Positions 38,622 through 47,679 of a stretch of 51,205 nt of DNA are shown here, piece by piece. Positions within the stretch are counted from its first letter, which is position 1, and the number at the start of each line of letters is the position of its first letter. The translations under genes and the position numbers were made by a program. The notes under the pieces are model-generated. The model saw only the letters and a list, made by a program, of their open reading frames with translations, did no database searches and had not been told where the DNA came from. Source of the stretch: Nitrospirota bacterium (GTDB taxonomy: Bacteria; Nitrospirota; Nitrospiria; Nitrospirales; UBA8639); assembly GCA_003695915.1 (NCBI GenBank), contig RFGF01000070.1:1-51205 (forward strand). The letters run 5' to 3'.

Positions 38622-39695
38622 CTACGAAGAAATTGGTTGAGGGCCGTGTTCTTTCAATGATTCAACCATTTCATAGAGGAGGCTTTCTGTTTCTTCCCAT
38701 CCGAGACATGCATCGGTGATCGACACTCCGTATTCTAGCGCCTTGCCTTTTTCCCATTTTTGGTTCCCCGGTTTTAAATGGCTTTCGAGCAGCAATCCCA
38801 TGATGGCATGCTGTCCATCGCGGAACTGTTGGATGACCGACCGAGCCACCTGTACTTGCCGGGTGTGATCTTTTCCTGAATTTCCATGCGAGCAATCGAC
38901 CATGATGGGGCGAGCGATATCCTCGTCAGGGATGCTTTTCGCTGCCAATTCGATATCGTGAGCCTGATAATTAACTCGGCCTCCCCCGCCGCGGAGCACA
39001 ATGTGTCGGTCGGGGTTGCCGTTTGTCTTGATGATAGAAGTTTGGCCATCCACATTGATACCGATGAAACTTTGAGGATGTCGAGCGGCAATCATAGCAT
39101 TGAGCGCGACTTGGAGACTGCCGTCCGTTCCGTTTTTGAATCCGACAGGCATGGAAAGTCCGCTCGCCATTTCTCGATGGGTTTGGCTTTCTGTGGTGCG
39201 AGCGCCGACCGCTGCCCAACTGACGAGATCGCTCAAATATTGCGGCGTCACGGGATCCAAAAATTCCGTCGCGCATGGAAGCCCTAAATTATTGATGTAA
39301 AGCAAAATGCGTCGCGCAATATGATACCCTGCCGCAATGTCACATGAGCCATCGAGATGGGGGTCGTTGATCAGGCCCTTCCAACCAACCGTGGTCCGCG
39401 GTTTTTCAAAATAAGTCCGCATGAGAATGAGGAGATGATCGCGTACGGCGTTGGCGACACGGTGCAAACGTTCGGCGTATTCACAAGCCGAATCCGGGTC
39501 ATGAATGGAGCACGGACCGACAATCACCAACAAACGATGCCGATCGCGACCGTGAAGGATATCGCGGATAGCTTGTCGGGCTTGAACCACACACGCTTCC
39601 GACGCGGGGGTACTCGGGAGCCGTTCTTTTACCTCTCGAGGCGTGACGAGTGGACCGATCTCGATGATATTTGTGTTGTCGATGGGTTGGCGCAT
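38622..39695 (-). CDS. 3-deoxy-7-phosphoheptulonate synthase (class I, AroF/G/H type)
   Basis: Condenses phosphoenolpyruvate and erythrose 4-phosphate, the first step of the shikimate pathway. The 357-residue protein has the class I signature: VIVGPCSIHD with the metal-ligand Cys, MRTYFEKPRTTVGWKGLINDP in pieces, AVGARTTESQTHREMASGLS, GFKNGTDGS and VDCSHGNSGKDH. The length and motifs match AroG/AroF of Proteobacteria. Which amino acid inhibits it cannot be told from sequence here. The start is ATG 39695. It is a single gene with no other aromatic biosynthesis genes adjacent. Confidence 0.96.
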   Translation of the reverse strand: MRQPIDNTNIIEIGPLVTPREVKERLPSTPASEACVVQARQAIRDILHGRDRHRLLVIVGPCSIHDPDSACEYAERLHRVANAVRDHLLILMRTYFEKPRTTVGWKGLINDPHLDGSCDIAAGYHIARRILLYINNLGLPCATEFLDPVTPQYLSDLVSWAAVGARTTESQTHREMASGLSMPVGFKNGTDGSLQVALNAMIAARHPQSFIGINVDGQTSIIKTNGNPDRHIVLRGGGGRVNYQAHDIELAAKSIPDEDIARPIMVDCSHGNSGKDHTRQVQVARSVIQQFRDGQHAIMGLLLESHLKPGNQKWEKGKALEYGVSITDACLGWEETESLLYEMVESLKEHGPQPISS

Positions 39696-39844
39696 AGTTC
39701 TGGTCTCGAGGTATTGGCGCTTGATCTGAATCTAGGTGAAACAGCTGCTCGGAAAACCGTCCTGCAACAGATGTTCTTGAACAACAAAGTCTCCGTGCCT
39801 TATCTCGCGAGTCGGGAGGTGTATTGTAAAGGAGGTTCGATTCC

Positions 39845-39908
39845 GCTGACAAGTCAGCAGTCGAAGCCTTGAGGGGGCGAGGCTCCTTGTCTCTCTTGGC
39901 AGAGACAA
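39845..39908. repeat. Two inverted repeats upstream of the DAHP synthase gene
   Basis: GCTGAC-aa-GTCAGC at 39845-39858 and TTGTCTCT-cttggc-AGAGACAA at 39887-39908. Neither has a T-run on either strand. They lie between the DAHP synthase start (39695) and the end of the GMC pseudogene (39958), and could be operators for the synthase or the remains of the pseudogene's terminator. Confidence 0.4.
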
Positions 39909-39957
39909 ATAGCAAAGATGCCAGAAATTCCGTATGCAAGGATCGAAGATTTTGGAG

Positions 39958-42885
39958 TTAGCCTTCAACAAATTGATCAAAGGTGTCTTGTTGCTCGAAC
40001 TTATGTGGAAGATCGAGAGCAGGCATTCTGGTCACAAAGCTGGTATTCTGCAGGGGATTGAGAATGAAGACGAAGCCGTCGTGGACGGCGCGTTTCCCAA
40101 AGATTCAATCGATGTGTCCATAATCGGGAATGACGTGACGATGATACAAGCCTTTGCCGTGTGCATCTCGCAGGACCGCAAAAGTGCGCTCGGTACTTTC
40201 GGCCAAAAAGGTTTCGTTTTCTGCTCCTTGGAGAAACGTTATGGGGAACTTTAAGCGTTCGATGCGCGGGAGATAGCGATTGTGGCCTTGGTCGTCAAGC
40301 ATATATCCGGTTCGTGCCAGCAGTCCGAGGTGTTCGAAAATTTTCATGTTCGCAACGCCAGACGTTTCATGAAGCGTGCGATGGGTTGCGGCGTTGAGCT
40401 GGTCATGAACAGACAAACAAAACGCCGTACATGAATGAAATACAAGGGCATGTTGGACTTCGACACCGTTCTTCTTTTTGAACGGGATAGAGGTTGAGTG
40501 CAGCATTGGCGAGTCGGTCTTTCCAATCGGCATGCGTATCGACATAGGCCGTCAAGGAATCGATCCTAGGGTTTGGAGGACTTCCGGGAGATGCAATTCT
40601 GCTTTGCTTGCGGTAAGAGTCGGTACCACGTAATGGGCAGCTACTTGCGACGATACCGATGATTGAACACCCTGCAAGCTCGCCAACAACGACATGAATA
40701 AGGTAATAGAGCCCACGCAATGAGCGATAATTTGAATAGCAGAAACACCTGTCACCGTTCGAACTTTTGACACGGCTGCCGGATAATCATATTGGGCTAC
40801 CGTATCTCCACTGGCCAACAATTCGGAAGTCGGCAAGGCGATGCTGAATCGATAGTCCAATAGCCAGACGTCATAGCGAGGCGCGTACAGAAATTCCACT
40901 AAGTTCATGTCGATCGTGTCGAGTGAAAAAATCGAGCTGGAGATGTCTAGCCCGTGCGACAGCAGGACAGGGCCTTTTCGGCCTCCTCGATAGCGAGTGA
41001 GTCGCAATGGCACGCCGTCATCGGTGATGAATCCGTACACTTCCGATGGCTCCGCCCTCAGCGAGCGCTTTTTGCGGGGCGGTGCATCCGGATTGAACAC
41101 GGTCGGTTTGGCGAAAAGACCGCCATAGATATCGAACAGATCTGCGAAAAAGGCTCCTAAATGGGACTCGTGTTCGAAGACGGTCAGTGGTCGTGGAAGC
41201 GTTTTGAACTTTCAAGGTGTGTCCTTTGGCGGACAAAATCGATCGGGTCGATGATCAAAATTCCCTTTCCCAAAACGGAGCTCTCGGGAGAATCCCCGCC
41301 ATAGATGGCGATGTAGAGTGTTGTCGTATCTGTTCAAAGATCGCATCCTGGATCGTGTCGAATAACTTAAACTATTGAAATAATAAGCTCGTCCTGCTTG
41401 ACTGGTCATGGGATAGCGCATGTGGTTCGTTTCCGCATTATCCCGATCTTCGGTGAACAGATTGAACGTGCCTTTGGTCACGGTAAGGGGGATGCACAAA
41501 GCGCCTGGATGGTGACGGCGCCGATAATGCGTGCCGGGTGATTGTGATGTTCCAGAAGGTGACAAGGTTATCTGTCGCAAGCGCGACCACGAATTCCACC
41601 GGGGAATGATCGCGTTGGCCTTGTGCTGCGCCGGCGGCGAAATCATTCCTGACTCGAGTGGAGATGCAGCCGCTCATCCGTTCAGTCGATTGCATGCCCA
41701 GCGGTGAAGGGGGAGCGGCTTCTGGGAATGGCTGAGATGGCAAGTCGTCACGACTCGTCCATCCGCGATCGTGGGCCATGAGCGCACATTCCCGCTCAGC
41801 CAGAGCGGAAATCGTGAGAAACGGATTCGTGTCAAGAGACATTGGCACGATGGCGCCGTCTTGACGTAGAGGTTTTATACACGGTCGCTCCACGCGTCGA
41901 TGCGAACACTTGCCCCTTATGATTAACGACGCCTTGAGATGTGTCTTCACCCATGTTGCATCCGCCCAACGGGTGGGGAGCAATAAGCCCCGATTGAAGA
42001 GTGTGCTCATGACGGGGTTCATCACAACTGTGTCTCCGAGTGCACGAGTCGCTTCGATCAATCGTTGATTCATCTTTGCAAAGATCGGTTGTTGCCCCAC
42101 TCCAGGCCACTGAATACGGAGTCAGTCATTTTGCAACCTCCATGTTCCGTTGCCATCATCATGAGCCATGACGAGATCTTGGGTATGATCGATTGCGCCA
42201 TGATAGGGGCTCCCGATGAGGCTTTCTGAGACCCGTTTTCATTCCCGAATGCAATCGCCGATTCCAGTATCGGCATCGTGCCCGATCAATGCTGATGCAG
42301 CCGCCATCGGCATCGGCAGAAAGCCGACCAAGGCTCCGTAAATGGTTCCGTCTTCGATGACCATTCCGTCGACCAATTGAGGGGTGCTCTGCGCATCGAT
42401 CATTCCCGTGATGCACTAACCAACCGGTGGCCGATCATCCGGAAAACTCTCGTCGGATCCCACGCTGTGAATGGGCTGATCAGTATAGCGGGTGTACCCT
42501 CACCGTCTCCGTTTCCGGTGAAGTGGTGGCCGAGCTTGTCGGACAGCGGCAATCCATGTGCTTTCGAGCACAGAAGAAATTCCGCGGATCCTTGCGATCC
42601 CGCTGCGAGAAGCATCAAGTCCGCAGCCACAAGCAACGTGGGTGCATCGAAGGTTTCTCGACCTACATCGACGAGTTGGCCATGCAAGACCCATCGATCT
42701 TGTTGGCGCTCCAGATGCCGAACCGAGATTTGGGGAAAGATGTCAGCCCCATGGTTTTTGGCACAAACGTTTCGCCCAGCTCGAGCCAAACGAGGTGCGG
42801 CAATGCCTCCGTCATACCCGGAGCTCACAATGACGATCTGCTAGTGAGCTCAAAGCGATCCAATAGGTGATGAAAGGCGTCTCAT
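39958..42885 (-). pseudogene. Decayed GMC oxidoreductase / alpha-beta hydrolase fusion (cholesterol-oxidase-like)
   Basis: Read on the minus strand, fragments of one protein occur in order across three frames. They begin with MRRLSSPIGSL and the FAD-binding SSGYDGGIAAPRLARAGR, then [57 protein letters not shown] and [16 protein letters not shown] (GMC C-terminal domain), then KGTFNLFTEDRDNAETNHMRY, and last an alpha/beta hydrolase with VLLSHGLDISSS, the Ser elbow region IIAHCVGSI and the terminal His in PDYGHID. Stop codons occur at codons 12 and 15 and again after GHID, several frameshifts separate fragments, and about 0.5 kb is missing after the FAD motif. The gene is certainly inactive; family members oxidise sterols or alcohols. 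Confidence 0.9.
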
Positions 42886-43040
42886 GACGGGCTCATTTCT
42901 CCCGTGTGCCAGAACCGGCTCCGGGTTGAAAGATGGTTATGTGAAGCGGGCGTCCGCAGTGTAATGCTTGAGAATAACAATGCAAGAACGATTCGTGCAT
43001 GCTTATGGGAAACGAGAACCAGTTCAGTAAAGCTGTCTGG

Positions 43041-43703
43041 TTAAATGACAGTATTGATCAATTGGGCTTGTTGCGAGGTAAACCAGCGATGAAGATCTTG
43101 CCAGGCAGGTTCGTGAGCGGGAGAGAATTGAAATTGGATTCCGAGCCGGAGGACGGGCGCGGCGTCGATCCATTCGATCGTGCCAGGGATTTTGGATCGA
43201 TGAGCGAGCCCTGGCAAGGTGCAGCTAAGAAAGACAGAGAGCGACGAGATACTGGGCCATGTTTCTGATTGAAGGGTGAGTTGGCATCCCGTCGGGCATA
43301 AATTGGTGACCATGACTGGAAGCACGGCCAGAATTTCACCTTCTTCGCGAATGGGACGCAGTATTCCGGGAATATGAACGCGCAGGCGTGGGTACCCTCT
43401 GGAATGATGGGGTTCGATGTGTGCCGGTTCATGGAGAAGAATATGGGATTGTCGGGCGATAGTCTGACGAATCGTTGTCTCGAACTGATAGGTTTCACCT
43501 TCGAATAACGCGCGAAGTTTGCATCGCGTTCCAGGGACGAAGAGCGCAAGATCGCACTCCTGAGGCAACGCGCAGAGCAGAGCCCGATCGGGCGTCAGCC
43601 CCAAAAGTTGCGATCGAATGATGAGCGGAGGGGTATGGTCGACCAGCGTAAGCCACAGAGTATTCGGTGCGCAGCCGGGCAAAGCAGAGGAGGAATGATC
43701 CAT
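43041..43703 (-). CDS. PilZ-domain protein (YcgR-like, candidate c-di-GMP receptor)
   Basis: A 220-residue protein with an N-terminal YcgR-N-like beta domain (about 15-95) and a C-terminal PilZ domain. The first c-di-GMP motif RxxxR is RGYPR at residues 102-106. The second motif, normally [D/N]xSxxG, reads NLCPTG at 134-139, with Cys in place of Ser. In the known family, YcgR slows the flagellar motor when c-di-GMP is bound. It is downstream of, and on the same strand as, the FlgM-like gene, separated by 196 bases. The start is ATG 43703. I expect ligand binding, but the Ser-to-Cys change may weaken it. Confidence 0.88.
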   Translation of the reverse strand: MDHSSSALPGCAPNTLWLTLVDHTPPLIIRSQLLGLTPDRALLCALPQECDLALFVPGTRCKLRALFEGETYQFETTIRQTIARQSHILLHEPAHIEPHHSRGYPRLRVHIPGILRPIREEGEILAVLPVMVTNLCPTGCQLTLQSETWPSISSLSVFLSCTLPGLAHRSKIPGTIEWIDAAPVLRLGIQFQFSPAHEPAWQDLHRWFTSQQAQLINTVI

Positions 43704-43899
43704 CGTGTTCGCTCACAGAATGAATGAGTGGAAGCGCGTCGACTGGTTGATTATTGTTATAAGCAACAGTGATGCTCTGCCTCGCAGGTTGTCATCATTA
43801 CATTCGGCAAATTCTCGCGCGAAATGGAGCGGTTTATGGCGTACAAGATTTGAGCACCTACACGCAAGACAAGTACGACAGTCCATGAAGAAAGCGCGC

Positions 43900-44223
43900 T
43901 TATGATGAGTGTCGCCTCGAGCCGTCTCTAAGAATGTGCTGGATAAGCCGTTCTGCCACTTGCGCGGCATGAACGTGATAAGCGCCGCTTTCGAGCAGAT
44001 GCCGCAAGTGATGGAGTCGGTCTTCTCGAATCTCCGGTAACCGAGCGATGGCTTCTCGAATTGCGCGACTTTCGCGTTCGTCTTCCGAGAGTTCGACACG
44101 ATCTCTGGAAGGCGGAACAGATGATAATTGAGGAACAGGGCGCGCTGGATCGATCCGGCTTGATTCAGGACGGAGAGACAAGGAATCGGTGATAGGGCCA
44201 AGAGAATCGTGGGGATCTATCAT
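43900..44223 (-). CDS. FlgM-like anti-sigma-28 factor
   Basis: A 107-residue protein. The N-terminal 40 residues are polar and Pro/Ser-rich, as in the unfolded export-competent half of FlgM; the middle has DRVELSEDERESRAI, and the C-terminal half has RLPEIREDRLHHLRHLLESGAYHVHAAQVAERLI in pieces, corresponding to the sigma-binding helices of FlgM with the typical pattern PEIR-x-LR-x-I/L-x-x-G-x-Y. It should bind the FliA-type factor encoded at 37218-38144. The start is ATG 44223; a perfect palindrome lies 12-29 bases upstream. Not linked to flagellar structural genes here. Confidence 0.82.
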   Translation of the reverse strand: MIDPHDSLGPITDSLSLRPESSRIDPARPVPQLSSVPPSRDRVELSEDERESRAIREAIARLPEIREDRLHHLRHLLESGAYHVHAAQVAERLIQHILRDGSRRHSS

Positions 44224-44234
44224 GACTTCATAAT

Positions 44235-44252
44235 CTAATCAATCTTGATTAG
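44235..44252. promoter_or_regulatory. Perfect 18-bp palindrome, candidate operator
   Basis: CTAATCAA-TC-TTGATTAG lies between the divergent FlgM-like gene (start 44223) and the FNR-like reductase (start 44385). Its position, 12 bases before the FlgM-like ATG, and its perfect symmetry suggest a repressor or activator site. It is too AT-rich and lacks a T-run for a terminator. Confidence 0.6.
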
Positions 44253-44384
44253 TTCAGTATAGTGCAAAATGATGGAAGGTGTCACGAAAAAGGAAGCGCC
44301 ATTTGTGTTGTGCAGATCATTCAGGTATGGAAACAGTACGTCGTGACCATTCGAGGATCATTTTTTCTCAAAAGGTGGGAGACC

Positions 44385-45284
44385 ATGCACGAGATATTCG
44401 TTCCGGCCAGAATCACTCATTTGTTGACCATCGAGTCACAAGAAATCCGAGCAGTAGAATTAACGGTCCCTGAAGTATATGAAATTAACGGCGTCTCTTA
44501 TTCAGTCCGCGATGCAATGTGGCCGGGAACGGCCTTTCTTGCGCGTCCTATGGGATATCGAACTCGGAAACTTCGACGTCGGATGTACACCCGGTCAAAT
44601 TGCAGTATGACGGCGCCATATGTGCTCCAGACCATCATCAATCATACCCATGAAGAAAAAGCCGACACGTCGATCTGGTGGCAAACGTCGGAGGTCGAAG
44701 ATTGGATGCGAAAGGGGATTCCCCTCGACGTTCGCTTGGAATGGGATGACGCGCATACTGGACTGCACATCTATGAAAATACCAAAATCTGCAAGCCATC
44801 GAACTTACGGCTCGAACCGGATGGTGAATGGGAACACATGCGAATCGTGGCCATCGGATTTTCTACCGGGCTTACGCCGTTTCTCTCCTATGTTCGCTAC
44901 ATGGCAGCACACGATTTCGGAAAATCTACAGGCGAGGGGGTTCGCTTTACGTTGATCGTGAGTGTTCGTCATCCGGGACAGCTTATGTTTCATGAAGAAT
45001 TATTGGAAGTCGAACGTCTGTTCCCCCAACATTTTCGTTATCATCCGGTCTTGACGCGCGTCTGGCCCGATGATTGGAAATATTCGACTGGTCGCCTATT
45101 TCGGGTGGGCGCGACGGCGAGCGGTGAACCGGTAGTCGATCTTGGACCGCTGCGTCAGGTCGTTCCCGATCTCCAAGGCGTGCATCTTCGATTTTGCGGC
45201 AACAAAGAAGCCTGTCATCAATTGGAAATGGGACTTCGTCAGGCTGGGATCACGCCCTTGAGCTTTCGATCGGAGGTATGGTGA
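44385..45284 (+). CDS. Ferredoxin-NADP reductase-like oxidoreductase
   Basis: A 299-residue protein with the layout of FAD/NAD(P)-binding reductases. The flavin-binding motif RxYTxS appears as RMYTRS (residues 66-71), the pyridine-nucleotide domain begins MRIVAIGFSTGLTPFLSYVR, where the usual GTGxxP is STGLTP, and ends with FCGNKEACHQLEMGLRQAGI. The electron partner is unknown; no ferredoxin or oxygenase lies adjacent. I chose ATG 44385 for GGTGGGAG upstream; a longer frame to 44262 crosses poor sequence. The flavin domain is shorter than usual and shows a Tyr/Arg-rich region RKLRRRMY, so substrate and partner could be atypical. Confidence 0.8.
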   Translation: MHEIFVPARITHLLTIESQEIRAVELTVPEVYEINGVSYSVRDAMWPGTAFLARPMGYRTRKLRRRMYTRSNCSMTAPYVLQTIINHTHEEKADTSIWWQTSEVEDWMRKGIPLDVRLEWDDAHTGLHIYENTKICKPSNLRLEPDGEWEHMRIVAIGFSTGLTPFLSYVRYMAAHDFGKSTGEGVRFTLIVSVRHPGQLMFHEELLEVERLFPQHFRYHPVLTRVWPDDWKYSTGRLFRVGATASGEPVVDLGPLRQVVPDLQGVHLRFCGNKEACHQLEMGLRQAGITPLSFRSEVW

Positions 45285-45358
45285 GGAAGACCGGAGGAAT
45301 CGTGAACGCGATGGCTGCGTCCTCGTACTGTAGTCAATAGCTATGGCTTCAGAGAAAT

Positions 45359-45652
45359 CTATTCCTGTTGCAGCGGGCCGGTCTTCGATGGTGATGCGGA
45401 TTTCGGTAGTATCGGGCGACGCAGGAGGCGAATGACGGGCTTTCCTAAAAACATGTAATGACCGCAAATTAGGCAATGTAAGCCGATGGTAGCCAAGAGT
45501 TCTTGATGCATTTTTTCAAAATGAATGATTCGGGAGCCGCACCTTGTGCATCGAGGGAGTGTGAAATGAGAAGAATTGCTCGCAGAGGGGCTGCTACTGG
45601 GCGTTCGAGTTGTTCGGGAGCGAGAAGCACGTCGCGATGATTTGGATTTCAT
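45359..45652 (-). CDS. Small zinc-ribbon protein
   Basis: A 97-residue protein with a Ser/Arg-rich N-terminus (about 30 residues) and a two-knuckle zinc ribbon: CTRCGSRIIHFEK and, 21 residues on, HCLICGHYMFLGK. The spacing fits a rubredoxin-like or zinc-ribbon fold, usually in nucleic acid- or protein-binding. ATG 45652 has AAGGAA 8 bases upstream. A further 85-codon frame upstream (45649-45906, GTG start) overlaps its start by ATGA but is of poor quality. Function unknown. Confidence 0.6.
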   Translation of the reverse strand: MKSKSSRRASRSRTTRTPSSSPSASNSSHFTLPRCTRCGSRIIHFEKMHQELLATIGLHCLICGHYMFLGKPVIRLLRRPILPKSASPSKTGPLQQE

Positions 45653-45929
45653 GATAAATTCCTTCCTTGTTCAAAAAGAGCGTGATCGGTGCGGTGTGCC
45701 CTATCTGTTTTGTCAAGATCCTTTTCAAATTCAATGCCAATTTTGATCCCCGCTTGTTTTTCGTTCTTGTCCGTTGGCCTCCGATATTGTCCGGCCCTCG
45801 GCATTCCTGTGTCTTCGAATAGGTAAATTTTGCCGGTTCTGCTAATCAGGGTTGGGGGAATGGATGGAAAATAGGAAAAACAAGGCAACCCGTCGCGGAT
45901 ATGCACTTACTTCGTGAGTGAAGAGCGAG
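45653..45929. other. 277-base gap
   Basis: The only frame (45649-45906, minus, GTG start, 85 codons) has no recognisable family, a Lys/Asp-rich C-terminus and a start-stop overlap with the zinc-ribbon gene. I leave it as unlikely. I see no terminator or RNA. Confidence 0.35.
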
Positions 45930-46430
45930 CTAGGGAGTGCGCTGGCGGTATTGAGTCATAATGGCGTTTGCTCGTGCCACGAGATTTTCTGCCTCACGGT
46001 GTCGATTTGCGTCACGAAGCAAAGCAGCATATTCGTAAAGAATCGTGGCGATATCAGGATGGTTAGGGCCGGCTATACGCTCCTTGAGCATCAAGGCACG
46101 TTGGTATTGCTGTTCAGCTTTTTTATAGTTTCCATGCTCACGGTAAAATATCGCCAAACTGTATAAATGGCTCATGAACAAAGGGTTGCTGTCTCCCAAG
46201 TCTTCCGCAGCCTTCAGCGAAGCGAGCAATTGTCGTTCGACCGATTGTGTCACGGTCGATGGGGCGTGGGAAAGCGATTGGATCGGCGATGCCGATGGCT
46301 TCTTGTGCGCGATGCTCGAGTGACAGGCAGGGGTTCCTAGGATGCACCAGAAATACAACATCAGCAATAAACTATTCGGAAATTGGCGATCGAGAAAGAT
46401 GATCATAAGTGATCCATGGAGCTGAGCCAC
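45930..46430 (-). CDS. TPR-repeat protein, membrane-anchored or secreted
   Basis: A 166-residue protein with an N-terminal hydrophobic helix (SLLLMLYFWCILG, about residues 20-32) and then ACHSS, a poor lipobox. The C-terminal half carries kinesin-light-chain-type TPRs: LYSLAIFYREHGNYKKAEQQY, ALMLKERIAGPNHPDIATI and LYEYAALLRDANRHREAENL. Such repeats mediate protein binding. Start uncertain: the upstream ATG 46430 or the internal ATG at MIIFLDRQ. Nothing adjacent names its partner. Confidence 0.75.
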   Translation of the reverse strand: MAQLHGSLMIIFLDRQFPNSLLLMLYFWCILGTPACHSSIAHKKPSASPIQSLSHAPSTVTQSVERQLLASLKAAEDLGDSNPLFMSHLYSLAIFYREHGNYKKAEQQYQRALMLKERIAGPNHPDIATILYEYAALLRDANRHREAENLVARANAIMTQYRQRTP

Positions 46431-46568
46431 TGATTGGTATTGTCGGACTGATTGTACGGAGGAGTGTCGTTTCTGACAAGCGCCTGATTTGGCAAGGAAT
46501 TCCTCCTTCCCTCGCCTCTTGGTTATCGAAGGACACCTCTGTATGGCAAGGGCGATGAAGCGCCAGTT

Positions 46569-47663
46569 ATGCCGGTAATTTGGTGTGCCATTTCAGGTCA
46601 TGGATATGGGCATGCTGCCCAATTGATCCCTATCCTTAACGAGCTTGGTCACCGCCGCCCCGATCTTCTTGTGCATCTTCGAACGTCCCTGCCTCAGAAA
46701 TTCTTCCAGGACCAATTGCACGTGCCATGGACGCTCGATCGTCGCGAACAAGATGTCGGATGTGTTCAACGAGGTCCACTGGAGATCGATGTCGATAAAA
46801 CATGGCAGGAATATGCACGATTTCATGCGCAATGGGAGCAAGCTGTTGAATATGAAGCAGCGTGCATGGAAAGACGTCAACCGGATTTAGTGCTCTCCAA
46901 TATCTCGTATTTGGCTACGGCTGCGGGTGCCTTGGCTCATCGCCCAACTGTGGCCATCGGTAATTTATCGTGGGATCGAGTGCTCTTGCATCTCGATCCG
47001 CATGGGGCGGAGCGACGCCAGGATGTCATTGCTCATATTCGACGAGCCTATGGCGGAGCGCGTTCGATGATCCGCCTTCATCCTGCTATTGACCCGGTGC
47101 CGTTTGCCTCGGTGGTCGAGGTGGGGCCAATCTACGGGCCAGCTCGCACGTCAAGGGGTGTTGTACGGTCCCGTCTGGGTGCGCAACCGACAGATCGCAT
47201 AGTGCTCGTTGCGTGCGGCGGAGTGCCACTGGACCCTTTGCCGATTGAACGGTTGGATAGCTTGACGGGCTATCACATTATTGTGGGCGGTCTGGATTTG
47301 CCGCATCGGTCAGGGCGCGTCTCGACGGCGACGGCGTTTGGACTGCCTTTTTGTCAGATCCTGGCCGAGGCCGATATTGTGATCACGAAGCCGGGTTATG
47401 CCACAATTGTCGACGTCGTCCGTTACGGCATTCCTGTCGTCTACGTCCGCCGCTACAACTTCGTCGATGAAGAGTGTCTCGTTGGCTATCTGCACCGATA
47501 TGGGCGCGGAGTTGAGCTCTCTCGAGAAAAATTTTTGGCATGTGATTGGTCAGAGGCTTTAAGAGACGTCCAAGCGCTTCCTCCACCGCAGCAACTCCCT
47601 CCAACGTCTGGTGTTGCTGAGGCAGTTTCCATCATTGACGACTATTTAGTCACCCAAGCATAA
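46569..47663 (+). CDS. Glycosyltransferase-like protein (GT-B fold)
   Basis: A 364-residue protein. It begins with CAISGHGYGHAAQLIPIL, a Gly-rich loop found at the N-terminus of GT-B enzymes and of the glycosyltransferase-like half of L-arabinokinase. In the C-terminal domain, VLVACGGVPLDPLP and ADIVITKPGYATIVDVVRYGIPVVYV match the nucleotide-sugar-binding region (EAD-x-x-x-x-KPGY). Substrate unknown. It resembles a family found with sugar kinases, but no kinase is adjacent here. The start is ATG 46569 without a clear Shine-Dalgarno. Confidence 0.8.
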   Translation: MPVIWCAISGHGYGHAAQLIPILNELGHRRPDLLVHLRTSLPQKFFQDQLHVPWTLDRREQDVGCVQRGPLEIDVDKTWQEYARFHAQWEQAVEYEAACMERRQPDLVLSNISYLATAAGALAHRPTVAIGNLSWDRVLLHLDPHGAERRQDVIAHIRRAYGGARSMIRLHPAIDPVPFASVVEVGPIYGPARTSRGVVRSRLGAQPTDRIVLVACGGVPLDPLPIERLDSLTGYHIIVGGLDLPHRSGRVSTATAFGLPFCQILAEADIVITKPGYATIVDVVRYGIPVVYVRRYNFVDEECLVGYLHRYGRGVELSREKFLACDWSEALRDVQALPPPQQLPPTSGVAEAVSIIDDYLVTQA

Positions 47664-47679
47664 ACAACCCTGTCTTCGC

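Noticed and set aside
40089-40115. TGA in GHID-stop-IFGK as a selenocysteine codon replacing Cys
   Set aside because: The locus has many other frameshifts and stops, and I see no supporting SECIS-like hairpin immediately downstream; a simple nonsense mutation is the better explanation.
45649-45906. 85-codon minus-strand frame overlapping the zinc-ribbon start
   Set aside because: GTG start with a weak ribosome-binding site and no domain; the ATGA overlap alone is too little support.
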